Source: Arthrobacter pityocampae (lineage in GTDB: Bacteria; Actinomycetota; Actinomycetes; Actinomycetales; Micrococcaceae). From it: a DNA stretch of 64,000 bases. The translations under genes were made by a program, and so were the position numbers. Below are positions 47,046 to 56,924 of the stretch, piece by piece. Where the stretch lies: NCBI RefSeq assembly GCF_002927275.1, contig NZ_PRKW01000003.1, forward strand, positions 186,001-250,000. Direction: 5' to 3'. The notes below the pieces were generated by a model, which was given only the letters and a program-made list of their open reading frames with translations, was not told the origin of the DNA and searched no databases. Every line of letters begins with the position of its first letter. The stretch's first letter is position 1.

Positions 47046-47999
47046 ATGACCACCGAGACCGACCGCCCAGTACGCACCGACCCCTTCGAGACACCGGAGG
47101 AGCGCTTCCGCCGGATCCTGAGGACCCGGCCGGCGGACAGCGCGCTGCGCGCGGCCGCGCAGCACGTCACCGATCTGTTCCGCAGCGGTACCTACGTCGA
47201 GGAACTCACCCGGGCCGCGGCCGGCGCCCAGGCGCCCGTGACGACCGGACGCCGCATCGCCGTCGTCGGGTCCCGCGGCGGGGCAGGGCGCACGACGACG
47301 TCAGCCCTGCTCGCCCGGGTGTTCTCCGCCCTGCGCACGGACACCATCGCCGCGATCGACGCCGGGACGGGTCTCGGCACCCTCGATCTCAGGCTCGGCC
47401 TGGACTCCGCACCCACGGCAGCGGAGCTCGCTGCAGCGGGTCCCGCGGCCACGGTCGCCGACCTCGCCCGGTCCATGGGGCGGGCCCAGGACAACCTGCT
47501 CGTCACCGGCAGCGGAGCGGACCGCCACGCAGCACCTCCTTTCGCCCGCGTGAGTTCCGACGAAGCGACCGCCCTGGCGCGCACCGTCTCGCGGTTCTGC
47601 CCCGTCACCGTCTACGACTGCGGCGCGGGAATGGACCTCGCCCCGACGCTCTGGGCCCTCGACCAGGCGCACGCCGCGCTCCTGGTCACCCCCGCCTCCG
47701 TCGCGGGGATCGAGGACGCCCTCGCCGTGGCGTCCCGCCGCCCGCAGCCGGGCGGGCCCGGGCACGTGCCGCTGCTCGTCGTCGTCGTGCAGGTGGACGA
47801 CCGCGCCGCCCTCGACCCCGCGCGCCAGGCCGCGAGGCTGGGCGATGCCGGCATCCCGGCGGTCCACCTCGACTACGACCGGCATCTCGCGGCCGGCGTC
47901 GAACTCGACCTGGCACTGCTCGCCCGGCGGACACGGCTCCAGGCGAGCGGCCTCGCGTCCCGGGCGCTGCGGCTGGCGATCGACGGTGGTGCGCGGTGA
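47046..47999 (+). CDS. MinD/ParA-like ATPase of the T7SS locus
   Basis: This is a 317-aa P-loop protein. The deviant Walker A reads SRGGAGRTTT (about residues 77-86), where both lysines of the usual KGGxGKTT are replaced by arginine. Later motifs AAIDAGTGLGTLDLRLGL and TVYDCGAGMDLAPTL fit the family. Related ATPases (EspI-like) occur in mycobacterial ESX loci. Activity with Arg at the catalytic positions is doubtful. A GTG at 47037 overlapping the eccD stop is an equally plausible start. It overlaps eccC by 4 bp (GTGA). Confidence 0.8.
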   Translation: MTTETDRPVRTDPFETPEERFRRILRTRPADSALRAAAQHVTDLFRSGTYVEELTRAAAGAQAPVTTGRRIAVVGSRGGAGRTTTSALLARVFSALRTDTIAAIDAGTGLGTLDLRLGLDSAPTAAELAAAGPAATVADLARSMGRAQDNLLVTGSGADRHAAPPFARVSSDEATALARTVSRFCPVTVYDCGAGMDLAPTLWALDQAHAALLVTPASVAGIEDALAVASRRPQPGGPGHVPLLVVVVQVDDRAALDPARQAARLGDAGIPAVHLDYDRHLAAGVELDLALLARRTRLQASGLASRALRLAIDGGAR

Positions 48000-50900
48000 G
48001 CGTCCGGATCGTCCACCGGCCCGCCCGCACGACGCCGCCGGCCCGCCAGCTCCCACCCTTCAGCCTGGATGCCCCGCCACCGGTGGAGTCCGGCGGTGGA
48101 GGCATGAACATGATGTCCCTCGTCCCGCTCCTCGGCGCGGGCCTCTCGATGACCGTGATGATGCTCTTCAGGGGGTCCTCCCTGGCTGCGGTCGGAGCGC
48201 TCATGATGATCGTCACCGTGCTCGCCTCGGTCGTGATGATGCTCAGCCAGCGGGGCAAGCAGGGCCGGCAGCGCAGGGAACAGCGCGAGAACTACCTCGA
48301 GTACCTGGAGCGGTCGAGGACCCAGCTGCGGTCGGAGGAACAGCTCGCCGAACGCGTCGCCAGGGTCAGCAGCCCGCCGCCGGACGCCCTCTTCGACATC
48401 ATCCGCAACCCGCAGCGCCTGTGGGAACGGCGGCGTGCCAATGAGGACTTCCTGCGGGTGCGCGTCGGGACGGGTCCGCGGCGCAACCGCGAGATCCAGG
48501 TCGCCAACTCCGGTTCTGCCCTTCAGCAGACGGACACGTTCATGACCACGGAGCTGGACCTCCTCAAGCAGCGGTACGAGTCGAGCCCCGATCTGCCCAT
48601 CACCCTCCCCCTGGACTGCGCCGGCAACGTCAGCGTGGTCGGGTCGCGCGCGTTCGTGCTGCAGGTGGGCCGGCTGCTCGTCGCGGAGGCCGCGTCCTTC
48701 CACTCCCCCGAGGACCTGCTCCTCGCGATCGCCTGCGACGAGGAGGACCGCGCCGACTGGGAGTGGGCCACCTGGCTCCCCCACCTGGCCGACCAGCAGA
48801 AGACCCACCGCACGGGTCCGGTGCGCCGGCTCGCGCCGTCGGTCGACCTGCTGTCCGACCTCCTCCGCGAGGACCTCCTCGAGAGGTCGAGCCTCGCCGC
48901 CGAGTCCCGCAAGAACTTCCTCCGCGGCGGGGTCGGCACAGCCCTGCCCCGCCTCCTCGTGGTGGCGGACGCCTACGGGCGGCTCCCGGTGGAGCTGCAT
49001 CTCCCCGACGCCCATGCCGCTCCAGGGCAGCTCGGCATCACGACCGTCCACCTGGTCTCCGACCGGCTGCAGGAACCGGGCGAGGTGGCACTGCGCATCA
49101 GCGAGACCGCGACCGGCTTCACCGTCGAGAACTACCGGGTGGACAGCGTCGATCCCCTCGTCGAGCAGGGCATGCTCGACACGCTCCCCCTCCCCACCGC
49201 CGAGGCGCTGGCGCGCGATCTGGCGCCGCTGCGACTCTCGCCGGACTCCCTCGAACACGACGCCGCGGAGAGCTCGGTCGGCTTCCTCGAGATGCTCGGC
49301 CTGACGCCCGAGCTCAGCGCCGCGGACATCCGCCGGCTCTGGGAGCCGCGCAGCGAGGTGGACTTCCTCCGCGTGCCCCTCGGAGCCGACGACCGCGGGA
49401 GGCCCACGCTCCTCGATCTGAAGGAGGCCGCCCAGTTCGGCCAGGGACCGCACGGCCTGTGCATCGGCGCCACGGGATCGGGCAAGAGCGAGATGCTCAG
49501 GAGCCTCGTCGTCGGGCTGCTCGCCACCCACCCGCCCGAGACGCTCGCCATGGTGCTCGTCGATTACAAGGGCGGCGCCACGTTCGCCCCCTTCGAGCGG
49601 GCTCCCCAGGTCACGGGCGTGATCACCAACCTCTCCGATGACCTCAGCCTGATCGAACGCGTCTACACCAGCCTCGCCGGCGAGATCCAGCGGCGCCAGG
49701 AGGTCCTGAAGTCCGCCGGGAACCTGGCGAACATCACCGACTACCAGCTCCACCGGCAGGAGCGGAAGGCGCACGGCGAGGATCTCCCGCCGCTGCCGCA
49801 TCTCGTGGTGATCATCGACGAGTTCGGGGAACTGCTGACCGCCCGCCCCGACTTCATCGACCTGTTCCTGTCCATCGGGCGGATCGGCCGATCCATCGGC
49901 GTCCACCTCCTGCTCTCCAGCCAGCGCATCGAAGCAGGCAAGCTCCGCGGCCTCGACACGTATCTCTCCTACCGGATCGGCCTCCGCACCCTCTCCGAGG
50001 CGGAGAGCAGGACGGTGCTCGAGACACCCGACGCCTTCCACCTACCGCCCGTGCCCGGCTTCGGCTATCTCAAGGTGGACACCACCACCTACACCAGGTT
50101 CAAGGCAGGGTACGTCTCGGGTCCCCTCGAGGCACTGCTCGAGGAGCAGGAGCAGGAGGACGACGGCGGAGAGCAGGACGCGGTCCTCGAGGTCCCGCGG
50201 TACGCCGCGACGCTCCTCTCCACGGACCCGGCCGGGGCGGACACCCCGGCGCCGCAGTCGACCACCGGGTCGAAGCGCACCACGGGACCCACCGTGCTGT
50301 CGACGCTGATGGAGACGCTGTCGACCTTCCCGCGTGCCGTCGACCCCATCTGGCTCCCGCCCCTGCCGGTCGGCATCGCCCTCGACGCCGCAGCCGGCGG
50401 CATCCAGACCACGAGCCAGGGTCTGCGCCTCGGCCACGCCATGGTGCAGACGGCCCCCCTCAGGATCGGCGTCGGGCTCCTCGATGATCCCGCGCGCCAG
50501 TGGCAGGGCGTGTGGGAGCTCGATCTGTCCGCGAACGGCGGGAACCTCGCCATCGTCGGAGGACCGCAGACCGGCAAGAGCACGGCGCTCCGCACCATCG
50601 TCGCCAGCCTGGCCCTGACCCACAGCCCCGCCGAGGTGGGCGTCTACGCCATCGATCTCCTCGGCAGTTCCCTGATGGCCCTCGAGGGTCTGCCGCACGT
50701 GGGCGGCGTGGCCGTGCGCAGCAACCGGGAAGTGATCCGCCGGACCGTGGACGAACTCCTCGCGATGCTCACGGAACGCGAACGCCTCTTCGAGCGGTAC
50801 CAGATCGACTCCCTCCCGACGCTGCGCCGGCTGTGCGCCCAGGGCAGCATCCCGGAGGTGACGAGCGCGGATGTGGTGCTGGTGCTTGACGGCTACGGTC

Positions 50901-52027
50901 AGCTCACGGACGAGTTCGAGGACATCGAGAAGCAGGTGCACTCGATCATCGCGCGCGGCGGCGGCTACGGTCTCCACGTCGTGACGACGTCGTCCCGCAT
51001 GAACGAGATCCGCATCTCCCAGCAGAGCTTCTTCGGCAACCGGATCGAGCTCCGCCTCGCCGACCCGGGCGAGTCGGCGCACGGGCGGAAGACCGCCGAG
51101 GCCGTGAGCCTCGGACGGCCCGGACGCGGCCTCGCCGCGGACGGACTGCAGGTCCATTTCGCCCTCCCGCGCATCGACGGCGTCTCCGACGAGGACACCG
51201 CGGTCCAGGGCATGCGCGACCTCGTCGCGGCGATCGCCTCCTCCACGGACCAGCGGGCCATGCGCGTGCGCGTCCTGCCCGAGACCGTCCCCGCCTCCAC
51301 GGTTCCCGTGCCGGAACGGCAGGCCCTGGTACCCCTGGGCCTGCGCGAGGCGGACCTCGGCGTCGAGTTCCTCGACCTCGAGCTGCGCGAACGGCACCTC
51401 ATGGTGCTGGGTGACGAGGGATCCGGCAAGACCAACGTGCTGCGCACCATCATCCGCAGCATGGTGGCGCAGCACACGGCCGACGACGTGGTCCTGGCGG
51501 TCTTCGACCCGCGCCGCACGCTGGCCGAGCAGGTGCCCGATTCCTATCTCGGCGGCTACGCCACCAGTGCGGCCCTGGCCGAGCAGCTCGCTGCCGCCGT
51601 CGCCGTCGAACTGGAGGAGCGCACGGGGGCCGGGCGGGTCGCGGTAGCGGGCCGTCCGCGGATCGTGCTCGTCATCGACGACTACGACATCCTGACGGCC
51701 GGCGGTTCCTCCCCCCTCGCCCGGCTGGCGCCGTACCTCCCGCTCGCCGCCGAGATCGGCCTGCACGCCGTACTGACCCGGCGTGTGCGCGGCTCGTCCC
51801 GGGGCCTGTACGAAGCCTTCTCGAGTTCGCTCCGGGACTCGGGCACCGCCGCGCTCGTACTCTCGGGTGACCGCGGCGAGGGACCCCTGGTCGGCGGCGT
51901 CCGCGCCCGGGCCCTCCCGCCCGGACGCGGCCAGCTCGTGCAGGCGGGCCGGCCCGTGCAGACCGTCCAGCTGTTGTGGAACGAGCCGGCGACGATCGCC
52001 GTCCCGGTGTCCGGTCAGGAGGGGTGA
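47996..52027 (+). CDS. eccC: Type VII secretion ATPase EccC (FtsK/SpoIIIE family)
   Basis: This is a 1,343-aa motor of the T7SS, fused in one chain. Two membrane helices (about residues 40-85) follow the N-terminal tail. Three ATPase domains have intact P-loops: GATGSGKSE (about 491), GGPQTGKST (about 855) and GDEGSGKTN (about 1140). Walker B segments are VVIIDEFGEL, VVLVLDGYGQL and IVLVIDDYDIL; only the first keeps Asp-Glu, as expected if domain 1 is the active motor and domains 2-3 bind substrate signals. The GTG at 47996 overlaps the previous stop. Confidence 0.95.
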   Translation: MSVRIVHRPARTTPPARQLPPFSLDAPPPVESGGGGMNMMSLVPLLGAGLSMTVMMLFRGSSLAAVGALMMIVTVLASVVMMLSQRGKQGRQRREQRENYLEYLERSRTQLRSEEQLAERVARVSSPPPDALFDIIRNPQRLWERRRANEDFLRVRVGTGPRRNREIQVANSGSALQQTDTFMTTELDLLKQRYESSPDLPITLPLDCAGNVSVVGSRAFVLQVGRLLVAEAASFHSPEDLLLAIACDEEDRADWEWATWLPHLADQQKTHRTGPVRRLAPSVDLLSDLLREDLLERSSLAAESRKNFLRGGVGTALPRLLVVADAYGRLPVELHLPDAHAAPGQLGITTVHLVSDRLQEPGEVALRISETATGFTVENYRVDSVDPLVEQGMLDTLPLPTAEALARDLAPLRLSPDSLEHDAAESSVGFLEMLGLTPELSAADIRRLWEPRSEVDFLRVPLGADDRGRPTLLDLKEAAQFGQGPHGLCIGATGSGKSEMLRSLVVGLLATHPPETLAMVLVDYKGGATFAPFERAPQVTGVITNLSDDLSLIERVYTSLAGEIQRRQEVLKSAGNLANITDYQLHRQERKAHGEDLPPLPHLVVIIDEFGELLTARPDFIDLFLSIGRIGRSIGVHLLLSSQRIEAGKLRGLDTYLSYRIGLRTLSEAESRTVLETPDAFHLPPVPGFGYLKVDTTTYTRFKAGYVSGPLEALLEEQEQEDDGGEQDAVLEVPRYAATLLSTDPAGADTPAPQSTTGSKRTTGPTVLSTLMETLSTFPRAVDPIWLPPLPVGIALDAAAGGIQTTSQGLRLGHAMVQTAPLRIGVGLLDDPARQWQGVWELDLSANGGNLAIVGGPQTGKSTALRTIVASLALTHSPAEVGVYAIDLLGSSLMALEGLPHVGGVAVRSNREVIRRTVDELLAMLTERERLFERYQIDSLPTLRRLCAQGSIPEVTSADVVLVLDGYGQLTDEFEDIEKQVHSIIARGGGYGLHVVTTSSRMNEIRISQQSFFGNRIELRLADPGESAHGRKTAEAVSLGRPGRGLAADGLQVHFALPRIDGVSDEDTAVQGMRDLVAAIASSTDQRAMRVRVLPETVPASTVPVPERQALVPLGLREADLGVEFLDLELRERHLMVLGDEGSGKTNVLRTIIRSMVAQHTADDVVLAVFDPRRTLAEQVPDSYLGGYATSAALAEQLAAAVAVELEERTGAGRVAVAGRPRIVLVIDDYDILTAGGSSPLARLAPYLPLAAEIGLHAVLTRRVRGSSRGLYEAFSSSLRDSGTAALVLSGDRGEGPLVGGVRARALPPGRGQLVQAGRPVQTVQLLWNEPATIAVPVSGQEG

Positions 52028-52030
52028 GAC

Positions 52031-52477
52031 GTGAGTAGCGACTGGATCGTGATGTCGGTCGACGAGCCGACGGAGGGCATCGTCCTCGAGGCACTTCGGG
52101 AGGTGGTCGATGCCGTGGACGTGCGGTCCTCCCCGGACGGGCACTTCCTCGGACTGCTCGACGACCAGGGCGTGGTGCTCCTCGTCGTCGAACGGCCGAA
52201 GCTCATCCGCACGCCGGCGGAGGTGTCGAGGCTGCACCCCGGCGCGGACATCTCGGCACCCAGTGGTACCGCGGGCATCCCCGATGTGTTCACCGGCCCG
52301 GCCCACGGAGACCGGCCTGCCCCCGTCTGGTGGCAGGACCTGCACGCGTCCGCCAACGTCCCGCGCACCGATCACCTCGCCGACGCCCTCGCGCACGCCG
52401 TCGCAAGGCGCTCCCGCGGGGTCGTCGTCGTGCCCCGGACGATCTCCCGACCACCCGAGCTGCAGGAGGCTCCGTGA
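52031..52477 (+). CDS. Small T7SS-locus protein of unknown function
   Basis: This is a 148-aa acidic soluble protein without recognised domain. It starts at a GTG at 52031 with AGGAGGGG upstream, 3 bp after eccC, and its stop overlaps the next GTG by 4 bp. Strands such as GHFLGLLDDQGVVLLVVERP suggest an alpha/beta fold. Position alone links it to secretion. Confidence 0.7.
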   Translation: MSSDWIVMSVDEPTEGIVLEALREVVDAVDVRSSPDGHFLGLLDDQGVVLLVVERPKLIRTPAEVSRLHPGADISAPSGTAGIPDVFTGPAHGDRPAPVWWQDLHASANVPRTDHLADALAHAVARRSRGVVVVPRTISRPPELQEAP

Positions 52478-53502
52478 ACGACCCGACCGGCGAGCACCCC
52501 TTCGACTACGCGACGGGCGGCCTGTGCGCGGTGCTGCAGGACAAGCCGATCGTCTCCCTCTCGTCCTGGATCGCCCGCGGCTACACGGCGGCTGCCGCCT
52601 CGGGCCGTCAGTTCGCGGTCCTCACGCCGTCCTCGGCGACGCTCACGCTCCCGCTCACGACACTTCTCAGTGGTCCCGGCTGCCGATGGATCGCCACGAG
52701 CCCCACCAATACCCTGTACGACGGGTTCACGGGGCAGGCCCTCGAATTCTCGTCCGACGGCGTCGTTCCGCGTACCGGGCCCGAGGTGGAATCCTCCTTC
52801 CTCCTCGCCGAACCGCGCCCCTCCGGCTACCTCCACGTGCGGGCGGAGACGGTCCACCAGGCCTCCCTCTCGGCGCGGGTCGGGAGCTTCACCGAAGCCG
52901 TGTTCTCGGCACTCACCGGCGCGGAGCCCGTGGCGTGGGGACTCCACGAACCCGTCAGCGAGTCCTGGGACGCGGAGGCCGTGTCCTCCTTCACCTACAC
53001 GCGTTCACCCCGATCAACGCGCCTCGTGGTCCTCGGCGCGCCGGGCGCCGGCAGCAGCTCGCCGATCCCGACGATCGGGGTCCTGACGGTCGAACGGACG
53101 GCCGATGCCGTGGTCGAGTCGCTCGAGGTCCTCGCCGAGAGCGACGACCCACGCCCTGCCGCGGAGCTCCAGGCGATGGCCGAGATACTGCACGCGGCAC
53201 GGGCACGCACGGCCCTGATCGGGCACGGCGTCGGCTTCACCGGTCTGACCCGCCCGGCGCGTTTCACCGGCTCCACGGTGCCCGCCGTCGCCCTCTTCGG
53301 TCCGGAGGCCCTCGCGGCGACCGGAGCCGCGCGGGCCGCGGAGCTCGCGGACGAGTCCGGCGGGGACGCACGGCTGCTCGGATCGGCACCCGTCCGGTCC
53401 CTGGCGGTGCTGTACGCGCAGGAGGAGATCCCCGGCCGGCAACACCCGCTCGAGGCCTACGCATCCCTCGTGGGGTCGCTGACCCTCGCTCCGCCGGCCT
53501 GA
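52474..53502 (+). CDS. DUF6177-like T7SS-associated protein
   Basis: This is a 342-aa protein with no signal peptide or membrane helix. Segments CAVLQDKPIVSLSSWIARGY, GPGCRWIATSPTNTLYDGF and GYLHVRAETVHQASLSARVG resemble the DUF6177 proteins found beside EccC in Micrococcales; I recall this family name without being able to check it. The GTG at 52474 follows TGCAGGAGG. It ends the machinery operon, 11 bp from the convergent FHA gene. Confidence 0.72.
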   Translation: MNDPTGEHPFDYATGGLCAVLQDKPIVSLSSWIARGYTAAAASGRQFAVLTPSSATLTLPLTTLLSGPGCRWIATSPTNTLYDGFTGQALEFSSDGVVPRTGPEVESSFLLAEPRPSGYLHVRAETVHQASLSARVGSFTEAVFSALTGAEPVAWGLHEPVSESWDAEAVSSFTYTRSPRSTRLVVLGAPGAGSSSPIPTIGVLTVERTADAVVESLEVLAESDDPRPAAELQAMAEILHAARARTALIGHGVGFTGLTRPARFTGSTVPAVALFGPEALAATGAARAAELADESGGDARLLGSAPVRSLAVLYAQEEIPGRQHPLEAYASLVGSLTLAPPA

Positions 53503-53513
53503 CTCGTCCCCTG

Positions 53514-54551
53514 TTACCGGACGGTGAACCGACGGTCCCCGAACCGGATGCTGCACCCCGCGGGCAGCAGCATGGGCACCTCCGGATGGAGGGGCTGCTC
53601 CAGGCCGGTCTGGTCCACGATGTAGCTCCCGTTCGTCGAGCTCCGATCGGTGACCCAGACCGAGCCCTGCGCCAAGCCCACGCGGACGTGCGTCCTGTCG
53701 ACGGACCGGTTGAGGTCGGCGAAGTTGATGAGGTAGTCGACCGCTTCACTCCGGCGGGGCTCCGGGTTCCGTCCGATCAGGGCCTGGCCGGCGAACTCCA
53801 CCTCGGTCCCGTCGTCGAACACGAGCACGCGCTGCGCGGGCACCGCTGCCTCGTCGGCTTCGACCGGAGACGGGGCCGCGGGTCCATCGCCCGACGGCAG
53901 GCCGCCGGCCGTCGGACCGGTGATCGGTGGCGGCGTCGGGGCCGCAACGGCCGCGGGTGCCGGTGACGCGACCCGGTGACCCGCCGTGCCGACCGGGGAT
54001 ACCGCGGGCCCCCGGCCCCCGGCGAGGGCCAGGTCCTGCGACCGGTCCCCGGCCGGAGCCAGGGACGCAGCCTCGTCCTCCGACGTCGGCTGTGCCCCGT
54101 CGCCGTACAGGCCACCCGTGCGCAGCGGGTCGCGGCCGGCCCGGACGTCCAGCACGTAGGTGCCCACGAGCTTGTCGTGCCAGCCCCTCCGCTGCCCGTC
54201 CCGGTCCCAGAGGTTGGAGACGAGCAGCAGGAAGGGGCCGATCACCGGGACGATCGACGCCACCGAGAGTGCCAGGGCCCGGACGAGGACGGCGCCGAAG
54301 CCGGGCGGACCGCCGACCGCGCTCACGGTCACCAGGCCGACGGCCACGTTGCCCGGCGTCCGTCCGCTCACCGCTTCCCAGACGAGGACGCCGATCCAGT
54401 ACAGGAGGGTCAGCCCCGCGGCGGTCAGCACGATGGCAGGACCACCACCGAGCAGGAAGACCACGATCACCGCGAGAGCGGGGACCACGGTGTCCAGCAC
54501 CTTGGCCAGGACACGCTGATGGGCCTGTGCGTTGACGAGTTTGGTTGCCAT
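53514..54551 (-). CDS. RDD-family membrane protein with FHA domain
   Basis: This is a 345-aa protein. The RDD membrane domain (about residues 1-140) has three to four helices and the motif WHDKLVGTYV. A Pro/Ala/Gly linker (about 150-240) leads to an FHA domain (about 250-345) with IGRNPE, VDRTHVRV and SSTNGSYI, the phosphothreonine-binding loops. It should bind a phosphorylated partner, and the PP2C gene beside it could oppose the kinase. The ATG at 54551 gives MATKLVNAQ; a GTG at 54602 is an alternative. Confidence 0.85.
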   Translation of the reverse strand: MATKLVNAQAHQRVLAKVLDTVVPALAVIVVFLLGGGPAIVLTAAGLTLLYWIGVLVWEAVSGRTPGNVAVGLVTVSAVGGPPGFGAVLVRALALSVASIVPVIGPFLLLVSNLWDRDGQRRGWHDKLVGTYVLDVRAGRDPLRTGGLYGDGAQPTSEDEAASLAPAGDRSQDLALAGGRGPAVSPVGTAGHRVASPAPAAVAAPTPPPITGPTAGGLPSGDGPAAPSPVEADEAAVPAQRVLVFDDGTEVEFAGQALIGRNPEPRRSEAVDYLINFADLNRSVDRTHVRVGLAQGSVWVTDRSSTNGSYIVDQTGLEQPLHPEVPMLLPAGCSIRFGDRRFTVR

Positions 54552-54701
54552 GAGGCGAGCCCTGTCTTCCTGTCCGGTGCCGTGCAGGGACGTCCCCTTC
54601 ACCGTGCAGCACCGACCGTCTCGATTCTAGGGGCGTGCAGCCGCCCGTCCCGTGCAACCGGGCGGACAGTCAAGCGGGTCCGCCCGGTCCGTGGAGCGCA
54701 G

Positions 54702-55631
54702 CTACCGGTCGCCGTCCGCGGCAAAGCGGCCACCCGCCGCGGCGCCGCACCCCGGCCCGGCCCCGGGGTGGTTCCCGGCGGGGTCCGACGCGTCGACGAC
54801 GATCACGGTGACGTTGTCGCGGGCACCGGAGCGCAGGGCCGCGGCGATCAGTGCGTCGCACGCGTCCTGCGGATCGGGGACGGTCTCCAGGATCAGATGG
54901 ATGTCCTCGTCGGTGACCTCGCCGCTCAGCCCGTCCGAGCAGAGCAGGATGCGGTCGCGGTCCTCCACCGGCATCAGCCAGAAGTCGGGATCGGCGTCGT
55001 CGCCGGTCCCGAGGGCGCGGGTCACCACGTGCCTCCGGTGATGGGTCCGGGCCTCCTGCTCGGTGATGCTCCCGAGGTCCACGAGTTCCTGGACCTCGGA
55101 GTGGTCCACGGTGATCTGGCCGAAGGTCCCGCTGCTCAGCCGGTACGCCCGGGAGTCCCCCACGTTGAAGAACAGCCAGGCGGGGGCGCCGGACTCCTCG
55201 ACGAGCACGACGCCCGTCAGGGTGGTTCCTGCCTGTCCGCCGGCCTCGCTGCGGATGCTCTGGTGGGCCTGCCGGATGACGTCGTCGAGTTCGGCCGCCG
55301 TGACCCGGGGCAACCGGGTCCCGGCGATGCTGCTGGCCTCCAGGGTGCGGACGCAGATGCTGCTGGCCACCTCGCCGGCCTCGTGGCCGCCCATCCCGTC
55401 CGCGACGGCGAAGATGGGTTCGACGGCGAGGAAGGAGTCCTCGTTCAGTTCACGGCGCAGCCCGCGATCGGTGCCGAAGCCGTACATGAGCCGGACGTCG
55501 AGGCCGGGTGCCGTTCCCGCATCCTGTTGGCGGGGGGCGGAGGTGGTGGAGGGCGGGGGCCCGACGTCGACGGCGTGGGAGCCGTTCGCCTGCGGCCCGG
55601 GGCCGCCTTGCTGGTCAGTCATGGTCCCCAT
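54702..55631 (-). CDS. PP2C-family serine/threonine phosphatase
   Basis: This is a 309-aa PPM phosphatase. Metal and catalytic motifs are LRRELNEDSFL, VADGMGGHEAGEVA, FNVGDSRAYRL, LLCSDGLSGEV and GARDNVTVIVV. Unstructured Gly/Pro/Ala tails flank the domain. In actinobacteria such enzymes reverse Pkn-type phosphorylation and act on FHA partners; an FHA protein is encoded next door. A second methionine at 55622 is an alternative start. Confidence 0.93.
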   Translation of the reverse strand: MGTMTDQQGGPGPQANGSHAVDVGPPPSTTSAPRQQDAGTAPGLDVRLMYGFGTDRGLRRELNEDSFLAVEPIFAVADGMGGHEAGEVASSICVRTLEASSIAGTRLPRVTAAELDDVIRQAHQSIRSEAGGQAGTTLTGVVLVEESGAPAWLFFNVGDSRAYRLSSGTFGQITVDHSEVQELVDLGSITEQEARTHHRRHVVTRALGTGDDADPDFWLMPVEDRDRILLCSDGLSGEVTDEDIHLILETVPDPQDACDALIAAALRSGARDNVTVIVVDASDPAGNHPGAGPGCGAAAGGRFAADGDR

Positions 55632-55691
55632 TCTGCCCTCTGCCCGGCCCCGGGCCGTGAGGCGCCCCGGAGGACCTGCGAGGTCGCGGTG

Positions 55692-56924
55692 TCAGTCGAG
55701 GACGATCCCGGTACCGGTGCCCCGCGCGAGGGTCACCGGCTGCACCTCGCCGAAGCCGCGCACCTGCCGCGGCTCGTGCGGGGTCAGCACGAATCTCTCG
55801 TTGGCGGCGAGCGTGGCAGCGGTACCGGAATCCACGAGGACCTCACCCGGGTCCGCGAGCGCCGTGAGGCGCGCGGCGAGGTTGACCGTGGGCCCGTAGA
55901 TGTCACCGAGCCTCGAGAGCACGCGGCCCCAGACGAGGGAGCAGCGCGCGGCGGGGAGGAACTCGTCCTCGGAGAAGGCCTTCGCGAGCGCCAGCGAGAT
56001 CTCGGCCCCGGCCTCCGGGGATTCGGCGATGTAGAGGACCTCGTCGCCGATGGTCTTCACGAGCCGCCCGCCGCCCACGGAGATGATCTCGGCGCTCTTG
56101 TTCTCGAACCGCTGCACCAGCTGCGCGAGGGTCCGCTCGTTCATCTGCCGTGACAGGCTCGTGTAGGAGACGAGGTCGGCGAAGCCCACGGCGCGCGCGA
56201 GCGGCAGCGGGGCGTCCTGCTCGTCGCCGTCGCGGCCCGTCTCACTCGCGGCCAGGCCCGATTCGGCACGGAGCGCCAGGCGCTGGACCGCGGCGTTCAT
56301 CTGCCGGCGCCACGCGTAGACCAGGGTCTTCTCGAGCGGCTCGATGAGGTCCGGGAGTTCGGACACGAGGGTCTTGCGGGCATCGGCGTCGGAGAGCCCG
56401 CGCTGGGCCACCATCTCCTCCACGATCGCCTCGATCTGCCAGACCACCATCCTGTCCGTCATCTGGCCGACGGCCCGCGTGATGGAGATGGCGGCGTCCT
56501 CGGTGAGCTGCTCCTGGCGGACCAGGTCGATGATCGTGGTGAGCGCGCCGAGGTCCTTCTGGGTGAAGGCGATGTCGTCGTCGCCGATGTTGGGGAAGCC
56601 CATGGCGCGCCACAGTTTGCGCGCGGACAGCAGGGACACGCCCGCGCCCGCCGCGATGTCCCGGCGCTTGAGGGTGCGCTCGGCCCCGAGGAGTTCGCGT
56701 TCCAGGCGGCGGATCGTCTCGCGGTCCAGTTCGATCGGAGCCGCGTTCGACGCCCCGGACTCCGGCCCGCCGCCGGTGGCCATGTCCGGCAGGAGCTGCC
56801 AGACGGGCTTCGACGCCGTGGCGTCGGCGGCGCCGCCGGTATCCGAGGACGCCCGGATGGCCTCACCGGCGGCGTCCTCATGGTTCGCGGGTTGCCCGGC
56901 CTCGCGGCGGTCCTCGAATGTCAC
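55692..56924 (-). CDS. Class III adenylate/guanylate cyclase with N-terminal regulatory domain
   Basis: This is a 410-aa cyclase. Residues about 75-215 are a helical domain (GAERTLKRRDIAAGAGVSLL, KLWRAMGFPNIGDDDIAFTQ) like the autoinhibitory module of M. tuberculosis Rv1264. The catalytic domain follows, with metal aspartates in VGFADLVSYTSL and KTIGDEVLYIA, and the transition-state Asn-Arg pair in GPTVNLAARLTAL. It should make cAMP. The GTG at 56924 overlaps the PH-domain gene's stop by 4 bp. Confidence 0.92.
   Translation of the reverse strand: MTFEDRREAGQPANHEDAAGEAIRASSDTGGAADATASKPVWQLLPDMATGGGPESGASNAAPIELDRETIRRLERELLGAERTLKRRDIAAGAGVSLLSARKLWRAMGFPNIGDDDIAFTQKDLGALTTIIDLVRQEQLTEDAAISITRAVGQMTDRMVVWQIEAIVEEMVAQRGLSDADARKTLVSELPDLIEPLEKTLVYAWRRQMNAAVQRLALRAESGLAASETGRDGDEQDAPLPLARAVGFADLVSYTSLSRQMNERTLAQLVQRFENKSAEIISVGGGRLVKTIGDEVLYIAESPEAGAEISLALAKAFSEDEFLPAARCSLVWGRVLSRLGDIYGPTVNLAARLTALADPGEVLVDSGTAATLAANERFVLTPHEPRQVRGFGEVQPVTLARGTGTGIVLD

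Noticed and set aside
50042-52396. Minus-strand frame of 784 codons opposite eccC
   Set aside because: EccC with three P-loops is unambiguous on the plus strand.
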